A DNA stretch of 5,869 nt from an uncultured Clostridia bacterium. Lineage in GTDB: Bacteria > Bacillota > Clostridia > Christensenellales > Aristaeellaceae. The notes beneath the pieces are model-generated. The model was given only the letters and a program-made list of their open reading frames with translations. It searched no databases and had not been told where the DNA came from. Made by a program: the position numbers and the translations under genes. This document shows, in pieces, positions 1 to 5,869 of the stretch (positions are counted from its first letter, which is position 1; every line of letters begins with the position of its first letter). The stretch lies in assembly GCA_946615785.1 (NCBI GenBank), contig CAMOIA010000107.1, positions 1-5,869 on the forward strand, written 5' to 3'.

Positions 1-346
1 TGAGATATTCATAGCCCGCGCTCCTCTGACGTTCCCTTTTTTCCCCGTCCCAGAAGCCGCTGTTTTCAAACAGGGGGCATTTGGGCAGCACGGTCTTGTA
101 GTAGCCGTCGCGGAAGGAGACGGTGTAATCGCTCGTGGGCGGCACGATCAGCGCGAACAGAAGCAGCAGCAGGATCAGAACAAACGCCACCACCGCGCTC
201 TTATTCGTGCGGAAACGGTTCCAGGCGTCGCCCAGATAGCTGACGGGCTTGGTCTGCAGCCGCTCGTCGTGAATGCGCGCGTCCTTCTGGACGAACGCAA
301 ATTTTTCCTTTGGGATGCTCGTCATCTTATTATCCTTTTCCATCAT
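1..346 (-). CDS. oppC: Peptide-type ABC transporter permease, OppC/DppC family (N-terminal part, cut by window edge)
   Basis: This is the second membrane subunit of a peptide/oligopeptide-type ABC importer; it would pair with the OppB-type protein encoded just upstream. About 115 residues are visible. The cytoplasmic N-terminus contains a KPVSYLGDAWNRFRTNKSAV segment, the lead-in typical of OppC/DppC N-terminal domains (TKP-x-SY-x2-DAW-x-RFR-x-NK). One hydrophobic segment follows (about residues 50-68, leucine-rich, ending VPP), and then an extracytoplasmic stretch. The permease core with the EAA loop lies beyond the window. The ATG at 346-344 overlaps the oppB TGA as ATGA, which suggests translational coupling. 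A second ATG follows immediately at 343-341, and a third in-frame ATG at 325-323 has a better ribosome-binding site, so the true start is uncertain by seven codons. The family call is firm; the transported substrate cannot be told from the permease. Confidence 0.9.
   Translation of the reverse strand, partial: MMEKDNKMTSIPKEKFAFVQKDARIHDERLQTKPVSYLGDAWNRFRTNKSAVVAFVLILLLLLFALIVPPTSDYTVSFRDGYYKTVLPKCPLFENSGFWDGEKRERQRSAGYEYL
333..337 (-). promoter_or_regulatory. Possible Shine-Dalgarno favouring an internal oppC start
   Basis: On the minus strand, AAGGA lies 7 bases before the in-frame ATG at 325-323. The upstream ATGs at 346 and 343 have only a weak GGGG about 8-11 bases ahead. Translation could therefore start at 325 by a separate initiation, or at 346 by coupling to oppB termination. 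The sequence does not settle this. Confidence 0.4.
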
Positions 347-1305
347 TTCTTTGACCCCATTCTGATCCGAGGATCGATAATGCCGTAGCTGATATCGATC
401 ACGATGCCCGATACCAGACCGATCAGCGTATAGAAGATGGTCAGCGCCATGAAGAAGTTGTAATCACGCACGTTGATGGAATTGACGTACAGATTGCCGA
501 TGCCCGGGATGCCGAAAATGTTTTCGATGATCAGACTGCCGCCCAGGATACCGATGAATTCACCGATGATCATGGGCAGAATGACCACCATGGCGTTGCG
601 CATGGCGTGGCGGGAAATGGCCTGTGCCTTCGTAAGGCCCTTGGTTCTGGCCAGCAGCATGTAATCGCCCGTCAGCACCTCGGAAAGCTCGGCACGGGTA
701 TAGCGGGTAAAGCCCGCAATGACGCCGAAAGAGAGGCTCATGATGGCAGGCACCATGGAAACAAACATTCGCCACGAGAAGATGGAGCCGGCCTGGCTGA
801 GCGACGCCAGCTGCAGCGGGAACCACCCCAGGCGGAAACAGAAAAAGTACTGTACAAGGAAGGCATATACGTAAGACGGCACTGAAATGAACACCATGAC
901 GAGCGTGGAAATAAGCGCGTCCTGCCATTTGTTCTTTTTCAGCGCGGCATAAATTCCAAGTCCAAGCCCAATCGGGATCGAAATCAGGATGGAGTAAAGG
1001 TTCACGACCACCGTGTAGGGCAGCTTCTGGGTCATGACGTCCCAGATGCCGAGCCCCTCGTACATCTGTTCGCCGACGCCCCAGTCCCATTCGGTGAAGA
1101 TGGATTTCAGGTACAGGAAGAACTGCACCATGATGGGCTTGTTGTAGCCCATTTTTTCGCGCTTGGCCAGCACCAGGTTGATGTCGCGGCCCATTTCGCG
1201 CACAGCCGGCAGCGGCAGCAGTTTAATCAGGACGAAGCACATGACGGTGATCACGAACATCGTCAGGAACATGTACAGAATTCTTTTGATGACATACTTG
1301 GTCAT
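343..1305 (-). CDS. oppB: Peptide-type ABC transporter permease, OppB/DppB family
   Basis: Complete 320-residue inner-membrane subunit of a peptide/oligopeptide (or nickel or oligosaccharide) ABC importer; the length is normal for the family. The N-terminus (YVIKRILYMFLTMFVITV) is the classic OppB first membrane helix, followed by an extracytoplasmic loop (about 31-97). Further membrane helices lie at about 98-121, 129-151, 181-198, 240-260 and 285-306. The cytoplasmic EAA loop, which docks the ATPase, is at 214-238 (GDYMLLARTKGL, then RHAMRNA). ENIFGIPGIGNL at 261-272 and the C-terminal IDPRIR are also family signatures. The start at 1305 is supported by GGAGGT five bases upstream. The gene lies 206 bases downstream of the binding-protein gene and overlaps oppC, so all three are probably one operon. 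oppB versus dppB cannot be resolved from the sequence. Confidence 0.95.
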   Translation of the reverse strand: MTKYVIKRILYMFLTMFVITVMCFVLIKLLPLPAVREMGRDINLVLAKREKMGYNKPIMVQFFLYLKSIFTEWDWGVGEQMYEGLGIWDVMTQKLPYTVVVNLYSILISIPIGLGLGIYAALKKNKWQDALISTLVMVFISVPSYVYAFLVQYFFCFRLGWFPLQLASLSQAGSIFSWRMFVSMVPAIMSLSFGVIAGFTRYTRAELSEVLTGDYMLLARTKGLTKAQAISRHAMRNAMVVILPMIIGEFIGILGGSLIIENIFGIPGIGNLYVNSINVRDYNFFMALTIFYTLIGLVSGIVIDISYGIIDPRIRMGSKK

Positions 1306-1310
1306 AGGTG

Positions 1311-1316
1311 ACCTCC
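1311..1316 (-). promoter_or_regulatory. Ribosome-binding site of oppB
   Basis: The minus strand reads GGAGGT five bases before the ATG at 1305. This is a strong Shine-Dalgarno match and fixes the oppB start. The permease therefore has its own efficient initiation site despite the long gap after the binding-protein gene. Confidence 0.8.
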
Positions 1317-1405
1317 GCTTATTTTGTTACCCACGGCGCGGATCTGCCGCCCGCACAGTCAACGCGGCGGAGGCAGGGCAGGGAAAATCGGAAATAAAAC
1401 GCAAC

Positions 1406-1444
1406 GGAGCACCGGGCATGGGGTCGTCCCCACGCCCGTGCTCC
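1406..1444 (-). other. Very stable intergenic RNA hairpin between binding protein and oppB
   Basis: Arms 1406-1423 and 1428-1444 pair through about 17 base pairs around a 4-base loop (1424-1427), with one bulged base at 1413. The 1418/1433 pair is A-C read as plus-strand RNA but a U-G wobble as minus-strand RNA, so the structure is slightly better in the direction of the operon. The bases after it on the minus strand are only moderately T-rich (GTTGCGTTTTATTT) and not adjacent to the stem, so it is at best a partial terminator. Likely roles are blocking 3' exonuclease decay of the binding-protein message, or attenuation before the permease genes. It could also be one unit of a dispersed intergenic repeat. 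Confidence 0.65.
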
Positions 1445-1460
1445 TTGTGGGCGTACCGCG

Positions 1461-1490
1461 GGGGCTCGCCGCCCGGAGGGCGGCGGCCCC
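1461..1490 (-). other. Second GC-rich hairpin, immediately downstream of the binding-protein gene
   Basis: GGGGC (1461-1465) pairs with GCCCC (1486-1490), and CGCCGCCC (1467-1474) pairs with GGGCGGCG (1478-1485). The loop is 3 bases and one base is bulged at 1466, giving about 13 pairs, all G-C. It starts about 20 bases past the binding-protein stop codon. No T-tract follows it on the minus strand, so it is not a classical terminator. On the plus strand CCCTTTTT follows about 6 bases after it, but no plus-strand gene leads into it. Together with the neighbouring hairpin it fits an mRNA-stabilising element that gives more binding protein than permease. Confidence 0.6.
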
Positions 1491-1511
1491 TCAAGCCCTT
1501 TTTACAAAGGA

Positions 1512-4016
1512 TCAGTACACCAGGGTGTTGTTGGCGATGTAGTCCGCCCAGGCGGCATCGTCATAGTTGTAGGTGATGTAATCAATGCCGCCGAAGCCTA
1601 CCAGGGTGAGGTAGGTGTCGCTGCAGTCATTGACCTTCTGGCTGTTCAGGCTGGCCACGTTCCTGTAGTACAGGGAGGTGGTGGTGAACCAGTTCATGAA
1701 GGCATGCTCAACGCCGGCCACGATTTCGCAGCGGGTGGAGTAGTCATAATCTGCGAAGGCGCCCAGTTTCTCGAAGATGACCGGAACGTCGGAGGTGGCA
1801 TTGTTGGCCCACATTGCCCAGTGATTCAGGCTGTCGGTCACCTCGCCGATTTCGCCGCCGAAGTCGAAGGTCACGGCGATGGCATCGGTATCATAGCCGT
1901 ATTCCATCTGGTTGCCGCTTCCGTCAGCCGCGTCGGTGTAGCAGCGCGCGAAGACGCCGAAGGGATCCATGGTGGCACCGCCCCAGGTGGTGAAGATCAT
2001 GTCCGCGCCGCCGGAGTAGTTGGTGTTGTAGTAGTCCGCGTCGGGGGTCATGGTCATGGTGATCTTGCCCTCGAACTTGGTGCCCTTCACAGCTTCGGTC
2101 AGCTGCGCCAGGAAGTAGTTGTACATCTGGACATAGATGGTGTCGCTGTTGTACACACGGATTTCAAGGGAGATCTCGCTCTCGCCGTCCCAGATGCCAG
2201 CCGCGATGGCCTTGTCGGCCGCGGTCGCCATCAGTTCGCGGGCATAATCCATGTTGTAGCCGGTCATCGCCTCATAGGCCTCATCCAGGGTCGCGTAGTC
2301 GCCGCCCTCGCCGTAGGTCATGTCGAACAGTTCGACAAGAGCCTTCTTGGCGGGTTCGCTTTCACGATACAGAGCGCCGGTGAAGGGATCGTAGCAGTAC
2401 ATGTAGTTCAGGATACCGTAACCGGCGGTACCGGCGGCGGTGTAAGCGGTGGCGAAGTCGTTGGCATCCAGAGCGAAGGCGAAGCCCTTGCGGAATTCGT
2501 CGATCACCAGGATCTGGCTGCCGGTGCCGCGCTCGACCAGCTTGTCATAGTTGGTGTTGAAGGTCAGCTTGGTGGTATAGGACTGGGGAGTGTACTTGAT
2601 GTACTGGCTGGCGGCGTACTTGTCCATGTCTTCGGTCTGCAGGCTGACGCCGTCGATTTCGCCCTTTTCGAAGGCCAGGATGGTGGTGGCATGGTCGGGG
2701 ATCACGGTCACGACGATGTTATCGGTCATGAACTGGCCCAGATGCTTGCCGTCCTTGTAGCCGTACCAGGCTTCGTTGCGGCTCAGGGTGTATTCCTTGT
2801 CGAGCTGGAAGCTGGTGAGCATGTAAGGACCGTAGGAAGCAGTCTTTTCCAGGGAGCGGCAGTAGTCGCTCTTCACTTCGTCAGCTTCTTCTTCGGTGGC
2901 CACTTCAGCGCCGTCCTTGTAGAAGGTCTTGCAGGCTTCGTAGAGGTCCTTCTTGACCAGGAAGTTGCCGGAGAGGTTGTAGGGAACGTAGAAAGCGGGT
3001 TCAGCAACAGGCGCTTCGAGGATGAAGTCGATGGTGTAATCGTCGATCTTCTTCAGGCCGACATCGTCCCAGGTCACAGCCTTGGCAACGTTGGCAACCT
3101 TCAGATAATCAGCGGCGTAGCTGTTATAGGGAGCGCCCGCGGCGAGATAATTCTCGTACAGGTACTTCGCAGAAACCCAAGCTTCGTCCGCAGTTTCATC
3201 TTCCACGGCCGCGTCGCGGTACATCGTATCATCCGCAACGGAAACGTACTGAGGAGCAGCATTGCCCTCCGCGTCCGGCGCGCCGACGATGCCCCAGAAG
3301 CTCATATCCAGATAGACCTCGGTGCCCGCCTCGAGCAGCGCTTCCGCGGTGTCGGGGATGGCATCATAGGTGGTCTTGCCCGCGTAGAGGTAATTCTTGG
3401 CGTTCACGATGGAGAAAGTGCCATCGTACCAGGAATCCGCGCGGCGGTTGAGGATCTTCGGGTTCAGCTGCTGCTGCATGGAGTAGATGTAGTCATCAGC
3501 TGTAACCATGGTGCCGTCGTCGAAGCACAGATCGGGGTTCAGCGCGATGCGCCAGGCCTTGCCGGTCTCGCCTTCGTTCACGCCCATCTGGCCGACGTAC
3601 TCGGCAGTGACGTCCACGGGATAATCCGCGGCCGCTTCGGGCACGATGGAATAACCGGTCTTGTCGCTGTTCACCTTGAAAGCATAGAAACCGGTGATGA
3701 TCCAGTCCGTGATGGCGCTGTCATCGTTGGTTTCCCAGCTCAGCACGTCCCAGTTCATGCTGGACGTCAGGGCGCTGGTGTAGTCGTTGTAGGTGTACAC
3801 TTTTTCGTCAGTGTAATCCTTGCCTTCTTCACCAGCGTAGATGTCGGTGGTGATGCTGCCGCCGCCCGCGGGCGCTTCCACCAGCGTGACCTTGCCGGCG
3901 TTGAAGGTCCTCTCGCCCACGTCATAAGACGCAGCGGGCGTGAACGCCTCCGCCATCGCGGACACGGAAGGAAGCACCATGGCCAAAGCGACTGCGATGG
4001 ATACGGTCTTCTTCAT
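1512..4016 (-). CDS. Extracytoplasmic substrate-binding protein of a peptide-type ABC importer (SBP family 5, OppA/DppA-like)
   Basis: Captures substrate outside the membrane and delivers it to the OppB/OppC permease encoded downstream; the substrate is probably peptide, but this is inferred. The 834 residues begin with a signal peptide: MKK, a hydrophobic core to about residue 19, and an AMA-EA type cleavage region near 20-24. There is no lipobox cysteine. Family 5 signatures run in order: WRIALNPDLCFDDGTMVTADD (155-175, the F-x-DG-x-x-x-TA-DD motif), IDDYTIDFIL (324-333), YGPYMLTSFQ and the following LSRNEAWYG (395-419), VIPDHATTILAFEKGEIDGV (438-457), and EFRKGFAFALD (507-517). Typical OppA proteins are about 540 residues. 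The excess here includes an acidic insertion around 213-312 and another around 363-390. No C-terminal anchor is visible. The start is fixed by AAGGAGGA six bases upstream. The gene contains no TTA, CTA or TCA codon, which suggests high expression. Confidence 0.93.
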   Translation of the reverse strand: MKKTVSIAVALAMVLPSVSAMAEAFTPAASYDVGERTFNAGKVTLVEAPAGGGSITTDIYAGEEGKDYTDEKVYTYNDYTSALTSSMNWDVLSWETNDDSAITDWIITGFYAFKVNSDKTGYSIVPEAAADYPVDVTAEYVGQMGVNEGETGKAWRIALNPDLCFDDGTMVTADDYIYSMQQQLNPKILNRRADSWYDGTFSIVNAKNYLYAGKTTYDAIPDTAEALLEAGTEVYLDMSFWGIVGAPDAEGNAAPQYVSVADDTMYRDAAVEDETADEAWVSAKYLYENYLAAGAPYNSYAADYLKVANVAKAVTWDDVGLKKIDDYTIDFILEAPVAEPAFYVPYNLSGNFLVKKDLYEACKTFYKDGAEVATEEEADEVKSDYCRSLEKTASYGPYMLTSFQLDKEYTLSRNEAWYGYKDGKHLGQFMTDNIVVTVIPDHATTILAFEKGEIDGVSLQTEDMDKYAASQYIKYTPQSYTTKLTFNTNYDKLVERGTGSQILVIDEFRKGFAFALDANDFATAYTAAGTAGYGILNYMYCYDPFTGALYRESEPAKKALVELFDMTYGEGGDYATLDEAYEAMTGYNMDYARELMATAADKAIAAGIWDGESEISLEIRVYNSDTIYVQMYNYFLAQLTEAVKGTKFEGKITMTMTPDADYYNTNYSGGADMIFTTWGGATMDPFGVFARCYTDAADGSGNQMEYGYDTDAIAVTFDFGGEIGEVTDSLNHWAMWANNATSDVPVIFEKLGAFADYDYSTRCEIVAGVEHAFMNWFTTTSLYYRNVASLNSQKVNDCSDTYLTLVGFGGIDYITYNYDDAAWADYIANNTLVY

Positions 4017-4022
4017 AGCTTA

Positions 4023-4030
4023 TCCTCCTT
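4023..4030 (-). promoter_or_regulatory. Ribosome-binding site of the substrate-binding protein gene
   Basis: The minus strand reads AAGGAGGA six bases before the ATG at 4016. This is an almost ideal Shine-Dalgarno sequence and consistent with a highly expressed binding protein. Confidence 0.9.
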
Positions 4031-4038
4031 ACATATTT

Positions 4039-4057
4039 CCTGCTGTGTGTCAACAGG
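4039..4057 (-). other. 5' UTR hairpin at the start of the operon transcript
   Basis: The minus strand carries CCTGTTG, a 5-base loop ACACA, then CAGCAGG: seven pairs including one G-U. The hairpin starts only about 4 bases after the predicted transcription start (about 4060-4061) and ends 8 bases before the Shine-Dalgarno. It may protect the 5' end of the message. As DNA, the same inverted repeat just past +1 could be a repressor operator. It is too small to be a riboswitch. Confidence 0.45.
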
Positions 4058-4066
4058 TTTCGAATA

Positions 4067-4095
4067 ATTTTACCACTTTGTCCATGTACCGTCAA
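4067..4095 (-). promoter_or_regulatory. Housekeeping-sigma promoter of the ABC importer operon
   Basis: On the minus strand the -35 box TTGACG (4090-4095) and the -10 box TAAAAT (4067-4072) are separated by exactly 17 bases. Both are one mismatch from consensus. An AT-rich stretch (about 4096-4116) lies just upstream and could act as an UP element. Predicted transcription starts near 4060-4061, giving a leader of about 44 bases. This is the only strong promoter match I found in the window. Confidence 0.82.
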
Positions 4096-4146
4096 TAAAG
4101 AATTTCCTATTTATGAAAGGGCGCGCATAATCGGTCATGTGTTTTT

Positions 4147-4156
4147 TCTGTACAGA
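4147..4156 (-). promoter_or_regulatory. 10-bp perfect palindrome upstream of the operon promoter, possible operator
   Basis: TCTGTACAGA is a perfect palindrome about 52 bases upstream of the -35 box, flanked by a six-T run on its left. It could be a binding site for a dimeric regulator, but 10 bp is short enough to arise by chance and no regulator gene is in view. The rest of the 4100-4310 intergenic stretch shows only a weak inverted repeat (CGGGA at 4191-4195 with TCCCG at 4203-4207) and no convincing gene. Confidence 0.25.
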
Positions 4157-4310
4157 TCATCCCCTTGTGCCACAGCCCTTTTCCGCACATCGGGACTGAA
4201 TTTCCCGCACACACAGTGGTAACATCAGGCCCGAAGTACGATGAACGCATGGCGGCTCACGAAAGTCCCGCCGATCCATCCGGCAAAAAAACATCCTGAT
4301 GATCGCTGCG

Positions 4311-5132
4311 TCAGCAAGGCATACCGTCTCTGAACCTTTTCATCATTTCGTTCGTCAGGCTAAGGCTGTTCGGCTGCAGCACGATTTCACGCCTTTCAAC
4401 AAAGGCGGCGTATTTCAATTCCGTCCCGTCAGCGCGCACCTCACCGTCCCCGTCGGCGTCGCAGTAAAAGCCCATCAGGATATCCTGCGCCATCCCCCAC
4501 GGCTGCGACTTGTAGTAGCGGATGTTTTTTACCCTGAGGCCTGTTTCCTCCATCACCTCGCGCCGGACTGTCTCCTCCAGGGTTTCGCCGATCTCCGTAA
4601 ACCCCGCGACCAGCGCGTTGTGCGCGTAGCCTGTGCGGTAACGCGTGATCAGAAGGCTCTCCCCGCGGATCACCCCAACGATCACGGCAGGATTCAGCCT
4701 TGGATACACCACGTTCCCGCACGCCGCGCACTGCAGGGCCCGCTCGCGCGCGTGCGGCGCCGTCTTCGCTCCGCAGCGGCCGCAGAAGCGGTTGTCCGCA
4801 TACCAGCGCCACAGGTGGTACGCCGTGAAGGCGGCAAAGAGCGCCGTTCCGTGTCCCGCGTCGCGCAGCTCACGCATGCTTTTGTACGCAAAGCCTTCGC
4901 ACGCGCACGCCGTGCCATCCGGAGGCAGAAAATACCTTTTTCCGCCCGCGGCAAACAGATAGACCGCGCCGGCAAGCGACAGCTGCTTTCCATTTGGGAA
5001 GCGGATCTCACCGTCCCGCACGTCCGCAAGCATTTTCCCGTCCGCGTCAAAGACTGCCGCGCTGTCCCCATCGTTCGGTTTTATCGTTCGATAGGCGTTC
5101 TCCAGCCTGTCCGGTGCGATATCCTGAATCAT
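4311..5132 (-). CDS. nudC: NADH pyrophosphatase NudC (Nudix hydrolase with zinc ribbon)
   Basis: Hydrolyses NAD(H) to NMN(H) and AMP in the cytoplasm; family members also remove NAD caps from RNA 5' ends. At 273 residues it is close to the family's usual length. An N-terminal domain (1-110) is followed by a zinc ribbon with cysteines 117, 120, 135 and 138 (FCGRCG, then CAACG). YPRLNPAVIV (143-152) leads into the Nudix fold. The Nudix box is perfect at 177-199: G177, E183, then RE at 191-192, EE at 195-196 and G198, which hold the catalytic metal. The NudC-specific motif SQPW is at 209-212, followed by GMAQDILMGF in place of the more usual PFPxS, so the second half diverges. The start at 5132 is preceded by a modest GGGGAG four bases upstream. 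No clear promoter was found in the 91-base gap to the peptidase gene. Confidence 0.94.
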   Translation of the reverse strand: MIQDIAPDRLENAYRTIKPNDGDSAAVFDADGKMLADVRDGEIRFPNGKQLSLAGAVYLFAAGGKRYFLPPDGTACACEGFAYKSMRELRDAGHGTALFAAFTAYHLWRWYADNRFCGRCGAKTAPHARERALQCAACGNVVYPRLNPAVIVGVIRGESLLITRYRTGYAHNALVAGFTEIGETLEETVRREVMEETGLRVKNIRYYKSQPWGMAQDILMGFYCDADGDGEVRADGTELKYAAFVERREIVLQPNSLSLTNEMMKRFRDGMPC

Positions 5133-5187
5133 CTTTCTCCCCTTTTCTTTCCGCGTCAGACCGCCGCGGAATGATCCTCAGGCAGTC

Positions 5188-5215
5188 AAAAAACAGGGCG
5201 CGGCATGCCGCGCCC
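5188..5215 (-). terminator. Rho-independent terminator of the M16C peptidase gene
   Basis: Positions 5196-5215 form a perfect 20-base palindrome: an 8-bp all G-C stem (GGGCGCGG with CCGCGCCC) around a CATG loop. On the minus strand it is followed by TG and then six Ts (5188-5193). It begins 8 bases after the peptidase stop codon. This separates the peptidase transcript from nudC, so nudC probably depends on its own weak promoter or on read-through. Confidence 0.9.
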
Positions 5216-5223
5216 CGGAATGC

Positions 5224-5869
5224 TTATTCTTCCTTTTTGGCAACCGTAAGCCCGCCGCAGGCTTTCAGCGCTTCCTCGTGGCCGACCACGCACACAGCGC
5301 CGCTTTCCAAGGCTTTTTCAAGCGGCTCCGCCCAGGAGAGAATCTGCTGCGAGGTCGTCGCGAGCATCTCCGCCCGTTCCCTGCGCAGGGAATCGTCCGA
5401 TACGCCGCTAAAATACCGCTGATCGGCAAGCGCACCCGCCGCGTCCGGGGAAAGCAGCGGATCCTTGTCGGAAACCGCAGAAATGACGTATTTATCCACC
5501 CGCTCGCCGGAGGCGATAAAGGCGCGCAGGAAATCGCCGACGGCCCGGTAGGCGGCAAGGGACTTGTCCGGCGAGGGATCCCGGTAGCTGTAGCAGCTCA
5601 CCAGTCCTTCGTCCGAGGCGCGGAAGCCGCAGCCGTAGGCGCCGCCCTGCACGCGGACGACGTCCCAGAGGTGCTTGAGGGAAATGATCTGCGCGGTCAC
5701 GGCCAGGGATCCGTCGTAGGCCCTGCCGACGCTCTTTAAATCGTTCCCGATGCAGGCGTAACTGATCTGCGCCGGGATCTGGATGCCAAACTGTGCCGGG
5801 AAGACAGGGGCGTACTGTTCGCCCCAGGCGGCCTTCCCCCTCAATGCCTCTGAAACCCTCAGATTGGGA
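5224..5869 (-). CDS. M16C family zinc metallopeptidase (presequence protease/insulinase-like), C-terminal part
   Basis: 214 C-terminal residues are visible and the frame stays open to the window edge, so the gene starts outside. The fragment matches the last domain of M16C peptidases (PreP/Cym1-like clamshell proteases). IPAQISYACIGNDL leads into the domain, followed by ISLKHLWDVVRVQGGAYGCGF, containing the R-x2-GGAYG signature that helps bind substrate opposite the catalytic half. Next comes SCYSYRDPSPDKSLAAY, containing the typical SYRDP motif, and then a helical region ending in a lysine/glutamate-rich tail (AKKEE). The zinc-binding HxxEH motif sits in the N-terminal half of these roughly 1000-residue proteins and cannot be checked here. 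The likely role is degradation of peptides. It ends in TAA just before a strong terminator. An apparent initiation codon at 5844-5842 is TTG in mid-domain and is not the start. Confidence 0.9.
   Translation of the reverse strand, partial: PNLRVSEALRGKAAWGEQYAPVFPAQFGIQIPAQISYACIGNDLKSVGRAYDGSLAVTAQIISLKHLWDVVRVQGGAYGCGFRASDEGLVSCYSYRDPSPDKSLAAYRAVGDFLRAFIASGERVDKYVISAVSDKDPLLSPDAAGALADQRYFSGVSDDSLRRERAEMLATTSQQILSWAEPLEKALESGAVCVVGHEEALKACGGLTVAKKEE

Noticed and set aside
1340..1362. TTGACT on the minus strand ahead of oppB, considered as an internal promoter
   Set aside because: The bases 17 positions downstream are GC-rich and contain nothing like TATAAT; oppB expression is better explained by read-through from the operon promoter.
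1704..4067. 787-codon open frame on the plus strand opposite the binding-protein gene
   Set aside because: It is in exact antisense codon register with the binding-protein gene and exists because that gene lacks TTA, CTA and TCA. Its translation is a low-complexity, valine/glycine/histidine-rich shadow without recognisable motifs, while the sense protein has clear family 5 signatures.
4285..4313. Seven-T run on the minus strand just after the nudC stop, considered as a terminator
   Set aside because: The preceding CATCAGGATG can form only 3-4 pairs with a loop too small or a stem too weak. The T-run is real, so weak termination is possible, but I cannot support an intrinsic terminator.
4299..5174. 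291-codon plus-strand open frame opposite nudC
   Set aside because: Shadow of nudC. The minus-strand frame carries the zinc ribbon and a perfect Nudix box; the plus-strand product shows no family motif.
5160..5189. TTGACT on the minus strand between the peptidase terminator and nudC, considered as a -35 box for nudC
   Set aside because: It overlaps the terminator T-tract, and no acceptable -10 box occurs 16-18 bases downstream, where the sequence is CGCGGCGG-like.
5278..5739. Plus-strand open frame opposite the M16C peptidase fragment
   Set aside because: The minus strand encodes recognisable M16C motifs (GGAYG, SYRDP); the plus-strand product has none.
5842..5844. Apparent start of the M16C fragment
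   Set aside because: The codon is TTG with no ribosome-binding site, and the frame continues open upstream to the window edge, inside a conserved domain. The gene is simply cut by the window.

Overview
All gene calls in this window lie on the minus strand. The sequence is GC-rich, the strongest ribosome-binding sites are AGGAGG-type, the one clear promoter is a housekeeping sigma-type promoter, and the protein families are those common in Clostridia-like Firmicutes. A gut or rumen clostridial lineage is the most likely source, but this is an inference from style and no taxonomic marker gene is present. No mobile element, CRISPR array, tRNA or rRNA was found.

Reading in the direction of transcription (from high to low coordinates), the window opens with the C-terminal 214 residues of an M16C-type zinc peptidase (5224-5869, start outside the window), closed by a strong intrinsic terminator (5188-5215). 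Next is a complete NADH pyrophosphatase, nudC (4311-5132), with a four-cysteine zinc ribbon and a perfect Nudix box. A 294-base intergenic region follows. It holds a near-consensus promoter (-35 TTGACG, 17-bp spacer, -10 TAAAAT; 4067-4095) and a short 5' UTR hairpin.

That promoter drives a peptide/oligopeptide-type ABC importer operon: a large extracytoplasmic substrate-binding protein (1512-4016, 834 aa), then an OppB/DppB-type permease (343-1305), then the start of an OppC/DppC-type permease (1-346, cut by the window edge) that overlaps the oppB stop as ATGA. Two very stable GC-rich hairpins sit in tandem between the binding-protein gene and oppB. They probably keep binding-protein mRNA in excess over permease mRNA, or belong to a dispersed intergenic repeat. 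The two ATPase subunits expected for such a transporter are not in the window and would lie beyond coordinate 1, if they are in the operon at all.

The genes are ordinary in kind. The points worth a second look are the binding protein (unusually long, secretory signal without a lipobox cysteine, complete avoidance of three codons) and the tandem hairpins. I see no evidence of an undescribed system.
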